Shown here: in pieces, positions 26,900 to 35,092 of the stretch
Position numbering within the stretch: the stretch's first letter is position 1
How the letters are laid out: every line of letters begins with the position of its first letter
DNA from: Candidatus Palauibacter denitrificans
GTDB taxonomy: Bacteria > Gemmatimonadota > Gemmatimonadetes > Palauibacterales > Palauibacteraceae
Direction of reading: 5' to 3'
NCBI GenBank assembly: GCA_009841015.1
Contig: VXMQ01000085.1
Coordinates: 1-41,610 of the forward strand
DNA length: 41,610 bases
Program-made: the position numbers and the translations under genes
Notes under the pieces: generated by a model
Databases searched by the model: none
Told to the model about the DNA's origin: nothing
The model's input: the letters and a program-made list of their open reading frames with translations, nothing else

Positions 26900-28690
26900 G
26901 TGGTGAGCGACAGCCTCGTAGAGGACATCCGCGCGCGGGCGGACATCCTCGAGGTTCTGGGGGAGTACGTCCAGCTTCGACGATCCGGGAAGAGCTACCG
27001 GGGACCCTGCCCCCTGCACGGAGGCGACGGCCCGAACTTCGCCGTCGATCCGCAGCGCCAGATCTTCAAGTGCTTCGTGTGCGGGGAGGGCGGGGATGTC
27101 TTCGGCTTCCTGATGAAGCACCTCGGTCTCGACTTCCCGGAGGCGGTGCGCCACGTGGGCGCGAGAGTCGGGATAGAGGTGCCACACCGCGAGGAGCGGC
27201 GCGAGGATCCGCATGCGCCGCTGCGGGGCGTGCTCGCCTTTGCCGCCGAATGGTTCCAGGGCCGGCTGCGCGAGCCGGCCGGCGCCGGCGCCCGCGACTA
27301 TCTGCAGGGGCGCGGACTGTCGCTGGAGGAGGCGCTCGACTTCGGGCTGGGTTACGCGGACGACGAGTGGCGCGCATTCCGCTCCGCCGCGGCTCGACAC
27401 GGCATCGAGGAGCGCACCCTGCTCGAACTCGGGCTTCTCGCGACGAGCGAGAGGGCGGAGGAGCCCTACGACCGTTTTCGCGGGCGTCTCATGTTCACGA
27501 TCCACGACCTGCGCGACCGGCCGATCGGCTTCGGCGGCCGCATCCTGGAGGCCTCTTCCGATGCGCCCAAGTACATCAACTCGCCCGAATCCCCCGTCTT
27601 CCACAAGGGGGAAGAGCTGTACGGGCTCAACCGGGCCCGGCACGCCATGCGGCGAGAGGGCCACGCGGCGATCGCGGAGGGGTTTACCGACGTCATCGCC
27701 CTGCACCGGGCCGGCCTCGGCTTTGCGGTCGCCGGGCTGGGGACGTCCTTCACGGCGGACCAGGCGCGCCGCATCGGCCGATACACGAAGCGGGCCTACC
27801 TGCTTTACGACAGCGACCTCGCCGGGCTGCGCGCGACGTTCAGAACCGGAGACATCCTCCTCGCCGCCGGCGTCCATCCGATGGTCGTGTCGCTCCCTCC
27901 CGGTGAAGATCCGGATTCCCTCATCCGCCGGGACGGTCCGGCCGCCATCCGGCAGCTCCTGGACGATGCCGTGGACCTCCTCGAGCGCAAGCTCCAGATC
28001 CTTCGCCGCGAGGGATACCTCGACCGGGTGGAGGGGCGCCGCCGCGCCGTGGACGGCCTGCTCAGCACGCTGAGGGCGGTCTCCGATCCGGCGCTCCGCG
28101 ACATCTACGTGGACCGGGCGGTGGAAGGACTCGGGATACGGCGCGACACGCTCGTGGATGAGATTGCGCGTCTCGAACGTTCCCGGCTCCGACGCCGTCC
28201 CCCCGCCGCGGGCGCGGGGCGTCCCCGTCGCGGGCAATCCCCGGCCTCGCGGACCGAGCACGATCTTCTTCTCCTGCTCGTTCGCGACCCGGCCCTCGCC
28301 CGGCAGGCCGTGCGTGTCGGCCTCGTGCCCGACCACATGTCCGACCCGCGGGGCCGAGAGCTGTTCGGGATCCTGTCGGCGGCATCCGACGAGGGGGTCG
28401 ATTCTCCGGATTGGACGTCCGCCTCCGCCGCGGCGGGGGAGCTGGCGAAGGCGCTGCGAGAGTCCGACCGGGAGCTTCCGGACGCCGCTCGGGTTTTCGA
28501 CGCCGCGGTTCGCCGTCTTCTCTATCGACGGCATCGTGAACGGATCGAGGAAATCGGCCGCGCGATCGAGCTTGCGGAGCCGGAGCAGCAACGTCGATTG
28601 TTGGGTGAGAAGGAGGAACTGGTGCGCGAACTTCGGGCTGCGGGCGAGTCGGGGGCGTTCATGCCGGCTGCCGGGGCCACGCAACGATGA
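26900..28690 (+). CDS. dnaG: DNA primase DnaG
   Basis: The 596-residue product has the CHC2 zinc finger C37-x2-H40 ... C58-x2-C61, the RNA-polymerase domain with APKYINSPESPVFHKGEELYGL, and the TOPRIM core with EGFTD and YDSDLAG (DGD is commoner than DSD). A C-terminal helicase-binding region follows an RRRPP-rich linker at about residue 430. DnaG lays RNA primers at the replication fork. GTG 26900 is taken as start; a second GTG follows at once. The 63 bp before it show no clear promoter. sigma-70 (rpoD) is not adjacent, unlike the classic macromolecular synthesis operon. It overlaps the next gene. Confidence 0.95.
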   Translation: MVSDSLVEDIRARADILEVLGEYVQLRRSGKSYRGPCPLHGGDGPNFAVDPQRQIFKCFVCGEGGDVFGFLMKHLGLDFPEAVRHVGARVGIEVPHREERREDPHAPLRGVLAFAAEWFQGRLREPAGAGARDYLQGRGLSLEEALDFGLGYADDEWRAFRSAAARHGIEERTLLELGLLATSERAEEPYDRFRGRLMFTIHDLRDRPIGFGGRILEASSDAPKYINSPESPVFHKGEELYGLNRARHAMRREGHAAIAEGFTDVIALHRAGLGFAVAGLGTSFTADQARRIGRYTKRAYLLYDSDLAGLRATFRTGDILLAAGVHPMVVSLPPGEDPDSLIRRDGPAAIRQLLDDAVDLLERKLQILRREGYLDRVEGRRRAVDGLLSTLRAVSDPALRDIYVDRAVEGLGIRRDTLVDEIARLERSRLRRRPPAAGAGRPRRGQSPASRTEHDLLLLLVRDPALARQAVRVGLVPDHMSDPRGRELFGILSAASDEGVDSPDWTSASAAAGELAKALRESDRELPDAARVFDAAVRRLLYRRHRERIEEIGRAIELAEPEQQRRLLGEKEELVRELRAAGESGAFMPAAGATQR

Positions 28691-29424
28691 CAACCGGGGA
28701 GAGCATGCAAGCGAGCGATATCGTCGAGGAGTTACTCACTCTTCAGGAGATCGATCACAAGATCCTGAAGATAGAAGATGAACTCGAGAGTCTCGGCCGG
28801 GAGGAGGCCGGGCTCCGGGAAACCGTGGAAACGTTGGAGTCGCAGGTCACGCGGATTCGGGCGGAAGTGGAGGAAGCCGAAGGACGCGTGCGGCAGTTCC
28901 ACCGGGCCGTGGAAGCCGGCAGGGCGACGCTCAAGCGCCTTGAGGCGCGCTCCGTCGCGGTGGCGAACATGCAGCAGCATCTCGCGGTGCGGAGCGAAAC
29001 CGACACGGCCCGGCGCAACCTGCGGGCGGCGGAGGATGAGCAGCTCGACGCCATGCAGGATGTGGAGACCGCGCGCGGGGCGCTGAAGGAGGCGGAGGCG
29101 GATCTGCGTGAGGCCGCCGGGCAACTGGATGAACGGAGCACCGCCGCCGAGGCCCTGCGTGCCACCCTGGAGGGGGATCTTCAGCACTGCGGCGCCACCC
29201 GCAGGACGCAGGAAGACCGGCTGGACCGCCGAGCGCTGCAGCTGTACCGCACGGCGGGCGGAGGAGGGCGCCAGGCGGCGCTCGCCGAACTCACCGTCGA
29301 TGGCGCGTGCGGCCGGTGCTTTACCGCGATACCGAAACAGCGCCAAGCCGAGATCCGGGCGCGGCGGCACCTCGCCGTCTGCGAGGGTTGCGGGATCATC
29401 CTCTACCCCGGGGCTCTGGTGTAG
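28687..29424 (+). CDS. Coiled-coil zinc-ribbon protein (C4-type, CT398-like)
   Basis: The 245-residue product is almost wholly helical. Heptad-rich helices (about 8-185) form a likely hairpin coiled coil, followed by a C-terminal zinc ribbon with C208-x2-C211 and C232-x2-C235 (CGRCFTAIP ... CEGCGIILYPG). This is the architecture of the C4-type zinc-ribbon family that includes chlamydial CT398. Some members interact with sigma-54 or secretion proteins, but the function in most bacteria is not settled. The ATG at 28687 overlaps the dnaG stop; ATG 28705 with GGGGAGAG just upstream is an alternative start. Confidence 0.85.
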   Translation: MTTGESMQASDIVEELLTLQEIDHKILKIEDELESLGREEAGLRETVETLESQVTRIRAEVEEAEGRVRQFHRAVEAGRATLKRLEARSVAVANMQQHLAVRSETDTARRNLRAAEDEQLDAMQDVETARGALKEAEADLREAAGQLDERSTAAEALRATLEGDLQHCGATRRTQEDRLDRRALQLYRTAGGGGRQAALAELTVDGACGRCFTAIPKQRQAEIRARRHLAVCEGCGIILYPGALV

Positions 29425-29446
29425 TGTCGCTGACGCGCCCCGTCAC

Positions 29447-30037
29447 TTGAGGCTTCGCATCATCGCGGGCGACCTGGGCGGCCGCTTCATCGACGCCCCC
29501 CGGGGGCGACGCACCCGTCCGACGGCGGAGCGGGTGCGGGAGGCCTGGTTCTCCGCGCTCGCGAGCGATGTCGATGGGGCCCGGGTCGCCGATCTCTACG
29601 CCGGCTCCGGCGCCCTGGGAATTGAAGCGCTGTCGCGCGGCGCGGCGCACGTCCATTTTGTCGAGTCCGACCGTCGGGCGGTGGCGCTGCTCCGCCGCAA
29701 TGTCGCGACCCTCGATCTCGCGGACCGGTCGCGCGTGGTGCGAGGCGATGCCATCGCCTGGGTCGACGGTCTCGACGAAGCGGACGCCGTGGCCGGCCCG
29801 GGCGCGCCTCTCGATCTGGTCTTCGCGGATCCACCGTATGCGTCCACCGACGGCGAACGGCTGGTCGAGCGCTTTCGGACCCGTCCGTTCGCCTCACAGC
29901 TGTGGGTCGAGCACCGTCCGGACGCCGAATGGGCGGCCGTGGCCGACTGGACGAGGGAATACGGTGACACCTGCGTTAGCCGGTTCCGGGCTCCGGCCGA
30001 TGCGTCAACCCGAACACTCAGACGGGGAACTCCATGA
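29447..30037 (+). CDS. rsmD: 16S rRNA (guanine966-N2)-methyltransferase RsmD
   Basis: The 196-residue product reads LRIIAGDLGGRFIDAPRGRRTRPTAERVREAWFSAL at the N-terminus, then the SAM loop DLYAGSGALGIEALSRGAA and the catalytic DPPY motif (VFADPPYAS). It methylates G966 in helix 31 of 16S rRNA. The only start giving the family N-terminus is TTG 29447, with no visible Shine-Dalgarno, so translation may depend on coupling to the upstream gene 22 bp away. Its stop overlaps coaD (ATGA), the usual rsmD-coaD pairing. Confidence 0.92.
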   Translation: MRLRIIAGDLGGRFIDAPRGRRTRPTAERVREAWFSALASDVDGARVADLYAGSGALGIEALSRGAAHVHFVESDRRAVALLRRNVATLDLADRSRVVRGDAIAWVDGLDEADAVAGPGAPLDLVFADPPYASTDGERLVERFRTRPFASQLWVEHRPDAEWAAVADWTREYGDTCVSRFRAPADASTRTLRRGTP

Positions 30038-30531
30038 ACAATGCCGCCGCCGTGTACCCCGGGTCGTTCGACCCGCTGACGGTCGGACACGAGGACATCG
30101 TGCGCAGGAGCCTCGGGGTCGTGGACCGTCTGATCGTCGCCGTGGCGGAGACGGCCACTCAGGCCAAGTCGGGACTGTTCGAGATCGAGGAACGCGTCGA
30201 TCTGATCCATGAAGTGTTTGCGGACGAACCCCGCATCGAGGCGACGTCCTTCTCCGGCCTGCTCGTGAATTTCGCGCGCTCGCGCAAGGCCCGGATCATC
30301 GTCCGCGGGCTGCGGGCCGTGAGCGACTTCGAATACGAGTTCCAGATGGCGCTCATGAACCGATCGCTCTGGCCCGAGGTCGAAGTGCTCTTCATGGCGC
30401 CCTCCACGCGCCACACGTTCCTGAGTTCGTCGCTCGTGCGCGAAGTCGGGCGTCTGGGCGGGGACGTGACGGACTTTGTGAGCCCGGTCGTGAAGGCCCG
30501 CATGGACCGCGCGTTCGGGCGCGACACATAG
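30034..30531 (+). CDS. coaD: Phosphopantetheine adenylyltransferase
   Basis: The 165-residue product has the nucleotidyltransferase motif GSFDPLTVGH at the N-terminus, the pantetheine-binding VRGLRAVSDFEYEFQMALMN, and the TFLSSSLVREV signature. It makes dephospho-CoA from ATP and 4'-phosphopantetheine, the fourth step of CoA synthesis. Overlap with rsmD suggests coupled translation. CoA supply fits the acyl-CoA enzymes encoded nearby (phosphate acetyltransferase, thiolase, dehydrogenases). Confidence 0.97.
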   Translation: MNNAAAVYPGSFDPLTVGHEDIVRRSLGVVDRLIVAVAETATQAKSGLFEIEERVDLIHEVFADEPRIEATSFSGLLVNFARSRKARIIVRGLRAVSDFEYEFQMALMNRSLWPEVEVLFMAPSTRHTFLSSSLVREVGRLGGDVTDFVSPVVKARMDRAFGRDT

Positions 30532-30548
30532 CACCCACGGACTGCCAG

Positions 30549-31403
30549 GTGGCGTCGCCGGGGCGGGCCGGTTTCATCGACCGGCTGAGGGCGCGGGCCG
30601 CCGCCCTGGAGCGGAGCATCGGCTTCCCCGAGGCGGAGGAGCCGCGCACCGCGCTGGCGATTCGCCGGCTGCGGGAGGAGGGGTGGGTACGCCCCGTGGA
30701 GATCCGGGCCGGCGCGGGCGGCCTCGAGAACGCCGCGCAACGCCTCGCTGCGGGGGAGCTGGACGGCGTCGTGGCCGGCGCCGTGCACGCGACGGCCGAC
30801 GTCATCCGCGCCGGGCTGCGAGTCGTCGGCCTGGCTGATGGGGTGGAGACGGTCTCCGCCGCCTTCTACATGGTGTTTCCCGGTCCGGACGAGCGGGTGC
30901 TCACCCTTACGGACGCCGCGGTCGTCCCGTCGCCGACCCCGGCGCAGATGGCGGAAGCCGCTTCGGCGGCGTGCGACGCGCACCGGGCCATCGCGGGAGA
31001 CGAACCGGTTGTCGCGTTTCTCTCGTACTCCACCCTCGGCTCGGCCGCGGGGCCGGCGGTCGGGCACGTGCGGGAGGCGCTGGCCATCTTCCGCCGCCGC
31101 CGACCCGACATCGCGGCGGACGGCGAACTGCAGGCCGATGCGGCGCTCGTTCCGGACGTCGCGGGGCTGAAGGCTCCCGGATCTCCGGTGGCCGGCCGTG
31201 CCAACCTGCTCGTCTTCCCCAGCCTCGACGCGGCGAACATCGCGTACAAGCTGCTCGAGCGGCTCGCCGGAGCGCGTGCCCTGGGGCCCGTCCTTCAGGG
31301 TCTGCGGCGACCGTTGAACGACCTCTCCCGCGGCGCGTCCGCCTCCGATATCGTGGATGTCGCCTGCATTACGGCCCTCATGTCACCCGGGAGCGAAGGA
31401 TGA
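30549..31403 (+). CDS. pta: Short phosphate acetyltransferase-like protein
   Basis: The 284-residue product matches the PTA/PTB fold: DGVVAGAVHATADVIRAGLRVV, the core LSYSTLGSA, DGELQADAAL and the C-terminal VFPSLDAANIAYKLLERLAGARALGPVLQGLRRPLNDLSRG. Pta converts acetyl-CoA and phosphate to acetyl phosphate and CoA. The N-terminal half lacks about 40-45 residues relative to Bacillus Pta (the stretch between the first Rossmann strands and DGLVSGAAH), so activity or acyl specificity may differ; phosphate butyryltransferase is possible. No acetate kinase is in the window. The GTG start is 17 bp after coaD, and the stop overlaps the STAS gene. Confidence 0.85.
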   Translation: MASPGRAGFIDRLRARAAALERSIGFPEAEEPRTALAIRRLREEGWVRPVEIRAGAGGLENAAQRLAAGELDGVVAGAVHATADVIRAGLRVVGLADGVETVSAAFYMVFPGPDERVLTLTDAAVVPSPTPAQMAEAASAACDAHRAIAGDEPVVAFLSYSTLGSAAGPAVGHVREALAIFRRRRPDIAADGELQADAALVPDVAGLKAPGSPVAGRANLLVFPSLDAANIAYKLLERLAGARALGPVLQGLRRPLNDLSRGASASDIVDVACITALMSPGSEG

Positions 31404-31732
31404 CGTTTTCGATCGAAACGCTGGGAGCCAATACCGTTGTCGCCGTGGGCGGCCAGCTCACGATCAACAACCGCGGCGAGTTCAAGGAGCGTGTGCTCGC
31501 CCGCCTGGCGGGTGGGGACACCGACTTCGTGATCGACTTCACCGAGGCCGACTACATCGACTCCTCCGGTCTGGGGGTTCTGGTCAGTCTCTCCAAGCAC
31601 ATCCGCGACGCGGGAGGGCGCCTGACGCTGGCGGGGCTGAACGAGGATCTTCAGCGGCTCTTCGCCCTGACCAGGCTGGACTCGCTGTTCGAGATCGCCG
31701 AGTCCCGGGCAGCCGCGCTCGGCGAGTCCTGA
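31400..31732 (+). CDS. STAS-domain anti-sigma factor antagonist (RsbV/SpoIIAA-like)
   Basis: The 110-residue product is a single STAS domain with VVAVGGQLTINNRGEFKERV and the phosphorylation-site region DFTEADYIDSSGLGVLV, in which S55/S56 aligns with Ser56 of B. subtilis RsbV. In partner switching the unphosphorylated antagonist binds an RsbW-type kinase and frees its target, usually a sigma factor. The next gene, 19 bp downstream, carries both a kinase-like and a PP2C domain, so the phosphorylation cycle for this protein can be closed by that single neighbour. No sigma factor is encoded nearby. Confidence 0.92.
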   Translation: MTFSIETLGANTVVAVGGQLTINNRGEFKERVLARLAGGDTDFVIDFTEADYIDSSGLGVLVSLSKHIRDAGGRLTLAGLNEDLQRLFALTRLDSLFEIAESRAAALGES

Positions 31733-31751
31733 CCGGAGCCGCAGCTCCGGA

Positions 31752-33557
31752 ATGAAGGACGGCGATCCGGCCCGCATCCTGGTCCTCTCCAGCAGGCCGG
31801 ACATTCTCCAGGCCGTGGCGGACGCCGCCGCGGAGATTGATCCGCCTCCCGAAGTGCGAGGGCTCTTCGGGGGCCCTCTGACGGTGCTCCCGACGGATCT
31901 CATCCTGGTGGATGTCGCCGAGCCGCGCGCGACGATGCCGTATCTGCACCGCCGCTTCGGTGCCGCGTCGACGCTTGTGGCGCTCATCGATGGAGCGTGG
32001 GTCGACCGTCTGGGTTCGGCGCTGGCCGAAGACTGGACCGACTACCTCTTCTATCCCCTCAATGCGGCCGAACTCGGGTTCGTGTGGCAGAAACACACCT
32101 CGCCGGCGGAAGCGCCCGATCTGCACCTGGATGTCGACGAGTCGGGGCACATCCGCGTCGTGTTTCCGTCGCACGTGCGCTACCAGCGCGCCGTGGTGGA
32201 GAGGGTCGTCGTCGCGTGCCGGCACCTCGCCGACCTGGATCGCGAGACGGCGTTCAGACTCCGGGTCACGCTCGGTGAGGCCGTGGCCAACGCGATTCTC
32301 TACGGGAGCGGAGACCGTCCCGGTGCCGTCGTGCGGGTCTCGGCGAAGGCGGACGCGGAGGGCCTGCGCGTGAAGGTCTCCGACGAGGGGAGCGGATTCG
32401 ACCCGGAAGCCGTGCCGGACCCCGCCTCGGCGGAGGGCATCGGCCGGCCCCGGGGACGCGGCCTCTTCCTGCTGAGGAAGCTCGCGGACGGCTTGGCGTT
32501 CAACGACATCGGCAACAGGGTCACGCTCTCGTTCCGGGGCGCGCCGGATCCGCTCGTGAGGATCGAACCGCTCCTGAGACGCTTCGCGGAGGTCACGGGT
32601 CTCAGATTCCGGCTCGACCGGCTGTTCGAGGACGGCTCGCAGGTCCTGTTCGACAGCTGGGAGAATGACGAGGAATCGAGCTCCCCGCCCGAGGTTCGGG
32701 AGACGTGGCCGCTGGGAGATGCGGGGCGGCTGCGCCTGGTCCACGAGTCGGCGAGCCGCGGCGATGCCGCCGCGACGCTGCTCGCGGGCTGGATCGGCGC
32801 CGTGGCCGAGGGCGAACAGTCACGGGAGCGACTCCTCGCGCGACGGTTGCGCCGGGAACGGGTCCTGGCCGAGCTGGAGATCGCCCGGGACCTGCAGCTG
32901 AAACTCCTTCCACCCCCCGAGGATTTCCGCGACCTCGGCCGGATCGCGGCCCGCTGCGACCCCGCGCTCTCCCTCGGTGGCGACTTCTACTACCTCGTCC
33001 GGCTCACCAACGGTTGCCTGGGGGTCATGCTTGGCGACGTGAGTTCGCACGGCCCCTCCGCCGCCCTCATCATGGCCCGCACGCTGAGTGCCGTGGTCCT
33101 GGCGACGGGAGTGGAGGCGGAACCCGCGGCCGTCCTCGACGCCATGCACGGGCAGCTCCGCGCGGCGCTCGACGCGACCGAGATGTATATGACGCTCTTC
33201 TACGGGGTCATCGATCCCGGCCGCGGGGAACTGCGCTACGCGAACGCGGGCCACCCGTACGCGTATCTGCTCGGACCGGACGGGATCCGCCGTCTCACCG
33301 CGCTCGATCCCCCGGTCGGCGTGGCGGCGGTCCGGTCCTACCGGCAGACGCAGGTATCGTCCGCGGGCGACACGCTGCTGGCGTTCACCGATGGCCTCGC
33401 CGAACTGAGCGATCCCCTCGAAACGCCGGATGCACGCGTGCGGAGACGCATCGACCGCGGGGACCTAGATCCCGACGTCCTCGTGGCGGCGCTCTTCGCG
33501 GACAGCGATGACGAGATGAGACTCGACGACCGGACGGCCGTCGCGGCTTCCCTGTGA
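31752..33557 (+). CDS. Pseudo-receiver/HATPase/PP2C fusion (RsbW-RsbU-type kinase-phosphatase)
   Basis: The 601-residue soluble protein has four parts. (a) Residues 1-118 are receiver-like with D54 (ILVDVAEP) but lack the acidic pair near the N-terminus and the conserved Lys (DYLFYPLN). (b) Residues about 130-258 are an RsbW-type HATPase with N-box E176xxxN180, G1 DEGSGFDP and G2 GRGLFLL. (c) About 260-392 is a linker, possibly GAF-like, ending in the switch helix LEIARDLQLKLLP. (d) About 395-601 is a SpoIIE/RsbU PP2C domain with metal ligands D411 (GGDFY), D429 (GDVSS), D547 (FTDG) and D592/D593 (DDRT). It could both phosphorylate and dephosphorylate the STAS protein encoded just upstream. 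Both catalytic sets look intact; the input signal is unknown. It overlaps rsmA. Confidence 0.9.
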   Translation: MKDGDPARILVLSSRPDILQAVADAAAEIDPPPEVRGLFGGPLTVLPTDLILVDVAEPRATMPYLHRRFGAASTLVALIDGAWVDRLGSALAEDWTDYLFYPLNAAELGFVWQKHTSPAEAPDLHLDVDESGHIRVVFPSHVRYQRAVVERVVVACRHLADLDRETAFRLRVTLGEAVANAILYGSGDRPGAVVRVSAKADAEGLRVKVSDEGSGFDPEAVPDPASAEGIGRPRGRGLFLLRKLADGLAFNDIGNRVTLSFRGAPDPLVRIEPLLRRFAEVTGLRFRLDRLFEDGSQVLFDSWENDEESSSPPEVRETWPLGDAGRLRLVHESASRGDAAATLLAGWIGAVAEGEQSRERLLARRLRRERVLAELEIARDLQLKLLPPPEDFRDLGRIAARCDPALSLGGDFYYLVRLTNGCLGVMLGDVSSHGPSAALIMARTLSAVVLATGVEAEPAAVLDAMHGQLRAALDATEMYMTLFYGVIDPGRGELRYANAGHPYAYLLGPDGIRRLTALDPPVGVAAVRSYRQTQVSSAGDTLLAFTDGLAELSDPLETPDARVRRRIDRGDLDPDVLVAALFADSDDEMRLDDRTAVAASL

Positions 33558-34390
33558 CCGCCGGGAAGACCGAACGCCCCCGGCCGAAGCGCGCACTCGG
33601 CCAGAACTTCCTGGTCGACCCGAACATCCAGCGCAAGATCGTACGCGAACTCGATCCGCAGCCCGCGGACGTCGTGCTCGAGGTCGGGCCGGGGCACGGA
33701 GAGCTGAGCCAGTACCTCGTCGGATGCTGCCGTCGCCTCGTCGTCATCGAGAAGGATCGCGATCTCGCCGCCGAGCTCCGCGAGCGCTGGGGGGACCGGC
33801 CGGACGCGGATGTGGTGGAAGGCGACGCGCTTCGCCTCCGACTACCGGACTTCGTGCGGGGCGCCGCCGCGGTGCGCGTGGTGTCGAACGTCCCCTACAA
33901 CATCACATCGCCCCTCGTCTTCGCCTTTCTCGCACTCGAGCCGCCGGCCATCCGCATCGTGCTCACGGTGCAGCGAGAAGTGGCGGAGCGGATCGTCGCG
34001 CCGCCGGGCATCAAGGCGTATGGCGCGCTCTCCGTCGGGGTGCAGGCGCTGGCGGACGCGTCGCTGGCCTTCCGGGTGGGGCGCCAGGCGTTCCGCCCCG
34101 TCCCCGCGGTCGATTCGGCGGTGGTGCGCCTGGAACCGCGGCCGGACGCCGTCGAGGTGGACCGGGCCGCGCTCAGGACGCTGACGCGCGCGTGCTTCAA
34201 CCGCCGCCGGAAGCAGCTGCAGAAGACGCTGCGCACGGCTCCGGAGCTGAGATTTGCGGGAGACGCGAAGGCGGTCCTAGCGCGACTCTCGATCGATCCC
34301 GCCGCGCGCCCGGAGATGCTGGATCCCCCCACTTTCGTGCGCCTGGCGGTGGCGCTTCAGGCGAGACGGAGCGGGGGCGCGTCGCGTTGA
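33554..34390 (+). CDS. rsmA: 16S rRNA dimethyladenosine transferase RsmA (KsgA)
   Basis: The 278-residue product has RALGQNFLVDPNIQRKIV, the SAM loop EVGPGHGELSQYL, the catalytic NVPYNITSPLVF and the C-terminal VDSAVVRLEP and ACFNRRRKQLQKTLR. It dimethylates A1518 and A1519 of 16S rRNA late in 30S assembly. The GTG start at 33554 overlaps the stop of the kinase-phosphatase gene, so rsmA is the last gene of this operon. The rex promoter begins within its stop codon. Confidence 0.96.
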   Translation: MTAGKTERPRPKRALGQNFLVDPNIQRKIVRELDPQPADVVLEVGPGHGELSQYLVGCCRRLVVIEKDRDLAAELRERWGDRPDADVVEGDALRLRLPDFVRGAAAVRVVSNVPYNITSPLVFAFLALEPPAIRIVLTVQREVAERIVAPPGIKAYGALSVGVQALADASLAFRVGRQAFRPVPAVDSAVVRLEPRPDAVEVDRAALRTLTRACFNRRRKQLQKTLRTAPELRFAGDAKAVLARLSIDPAARPEMLDPPTFVRLAVALQARRSGGASR

Positions 34391-34415
34391 GTTGAGGGCG
34401 GGCCGGCCCTATCTT
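34387..34415 (+). promoter_or_regulatory. rex operon promoter
   Basis: TTGAGT (34387-34392), 17 bases, then TATCTT (34410-34415) form a good sigma-70-like promoter. The predicted transcription start is near 34422, inside the Rex operator that follows. The -35 overlaps the rsmA stop codon. Confidence 0.65.
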
Positions 34416-34418
34416 GGT

Positions 34419-34436
34419 TTGTGAAACCTTTCACAA
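34419..34436. promoter_or_regulatory. Rex operator (ROP site), perfect palindrome
   Basis: TTGTGAA (34419-34425), ACCT, TTCACAA (34430-34436) is an exact match to the known Rex-binding consensus TTGTGAA-N4-TTCACAA. It starts three bases after the -10 and covers the predicted transcription start, so bound Rex should block transcription initiation. Because it lies directly before rex, the operon is predicted to be autoregulated and derepressed when NADH is high relative to NAD+. Confidence 0.9.
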
Positions 34437-34444
34437 GGGCGGGC

Positions 34445-35092
34445 ATGAGCGGCAGAATTTCCGATTCGACGGTTCGGCGCCTCTCCCTGTATCTCCGCAT
34501 GTTGCGCGACCTCGAGCGAGCCGGTGCGGAGTTCGTGTCCAGTTCTCAGCTTGCCGAACCCTCGGGGGCCACCTCGGCCCAGGTCCGAAAGGATCTGAGC
34601 CACTTCGGCTCATTCGGGAAACGCGGTCGAGGGTACTCGGTCGAGGGGCTGGTGCGGGCGCTGGAGGAGATCCTCGGGCTCTCGCGCAGCTGGAGGATCG
34701 CGCTGGTGGGTGTCGGCAAGATCGGGACCGCGCTGCTCGGGTACGGCGGGCTTGCGGCGCGCGGATTCGATGTCGTCGCGGCCTTCGATGTCGACGAGGC
34801 GAAGGTCGGGACAAGGGTCTACGGACTCAGGATTCGTCCCGTGACGGACCTCCGGCCGGTCGTCGCGGCGTGCGGGGCGGAGATCGGGGTCGTCGCGACC
34901 CCGACGGAGGTGGCCGCCGAGATCGCCGCGGCGCTGGGGCGCGCGGGCGTGGGCGCGATCCTCAACTTCGCGCCGATCGAACTCTCCGAAGTCAACGGCG
35001 TACCGATCCGGACGGTGGACATCGTGCTCGAACTCGAAGGCCTGAGCTACCTGATGTCCGAGGTGGGTCGGCGCACCGGGAGTGGTGCGTGA
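34445..35092 (+). CDS. rex: Redox-sensing transcriptional repressor Rex
   Basis: The 215-residue product has an N-terminal winged helix (ISDSTVRRLSLYLRML, TSAQVRKDLSHFGSFGKRGRGY) and a C-terminal Rossmann domain with the NADH-binding ALVGVGKIGTALLGY. ATPTEVAAEIA and IRTVDIVLELEGLSYLM follow. Rex binds DNA when NAD+ dominates and leaves it when NADH rises. I start it at ATG 34445; GTG 34421 in the same frame lies inside the operator at the likely transcription start, so it is implausible. It overlaps the exonuclease gene (GTGA) and heads a seven-gene operon including NADH-linked acyl-CoA enzymes. Confidence 0.96.
   Translation: MSGRISDSTVRRLSLYLRMLRDLERAGAEFVSSSQLAEPSGATSAQVRKDLSHFGSFGKRGRGYSVEGLVRALEEILGLSRSWRIALVGVGKIGTALLGYGGLAARGFDVVAAFDVDEAKVGTRVYGLRIRPVTDLRPVVAACGAEIGVVATPTEVAAEIAAALGRAGVGAILNFAPIELSEVNGVPIRTVDIVLELEGLSYLMSEVGRRTGSGA

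Noticed and set aside
34421..34444. GTG 34421 as the rex start codon
   Set aside because: It lies within the Rex operator at the expected transcription start, leaving no leader or Shine-Dalgarno. ATG 34445 gives the normal Rex N-terminus.
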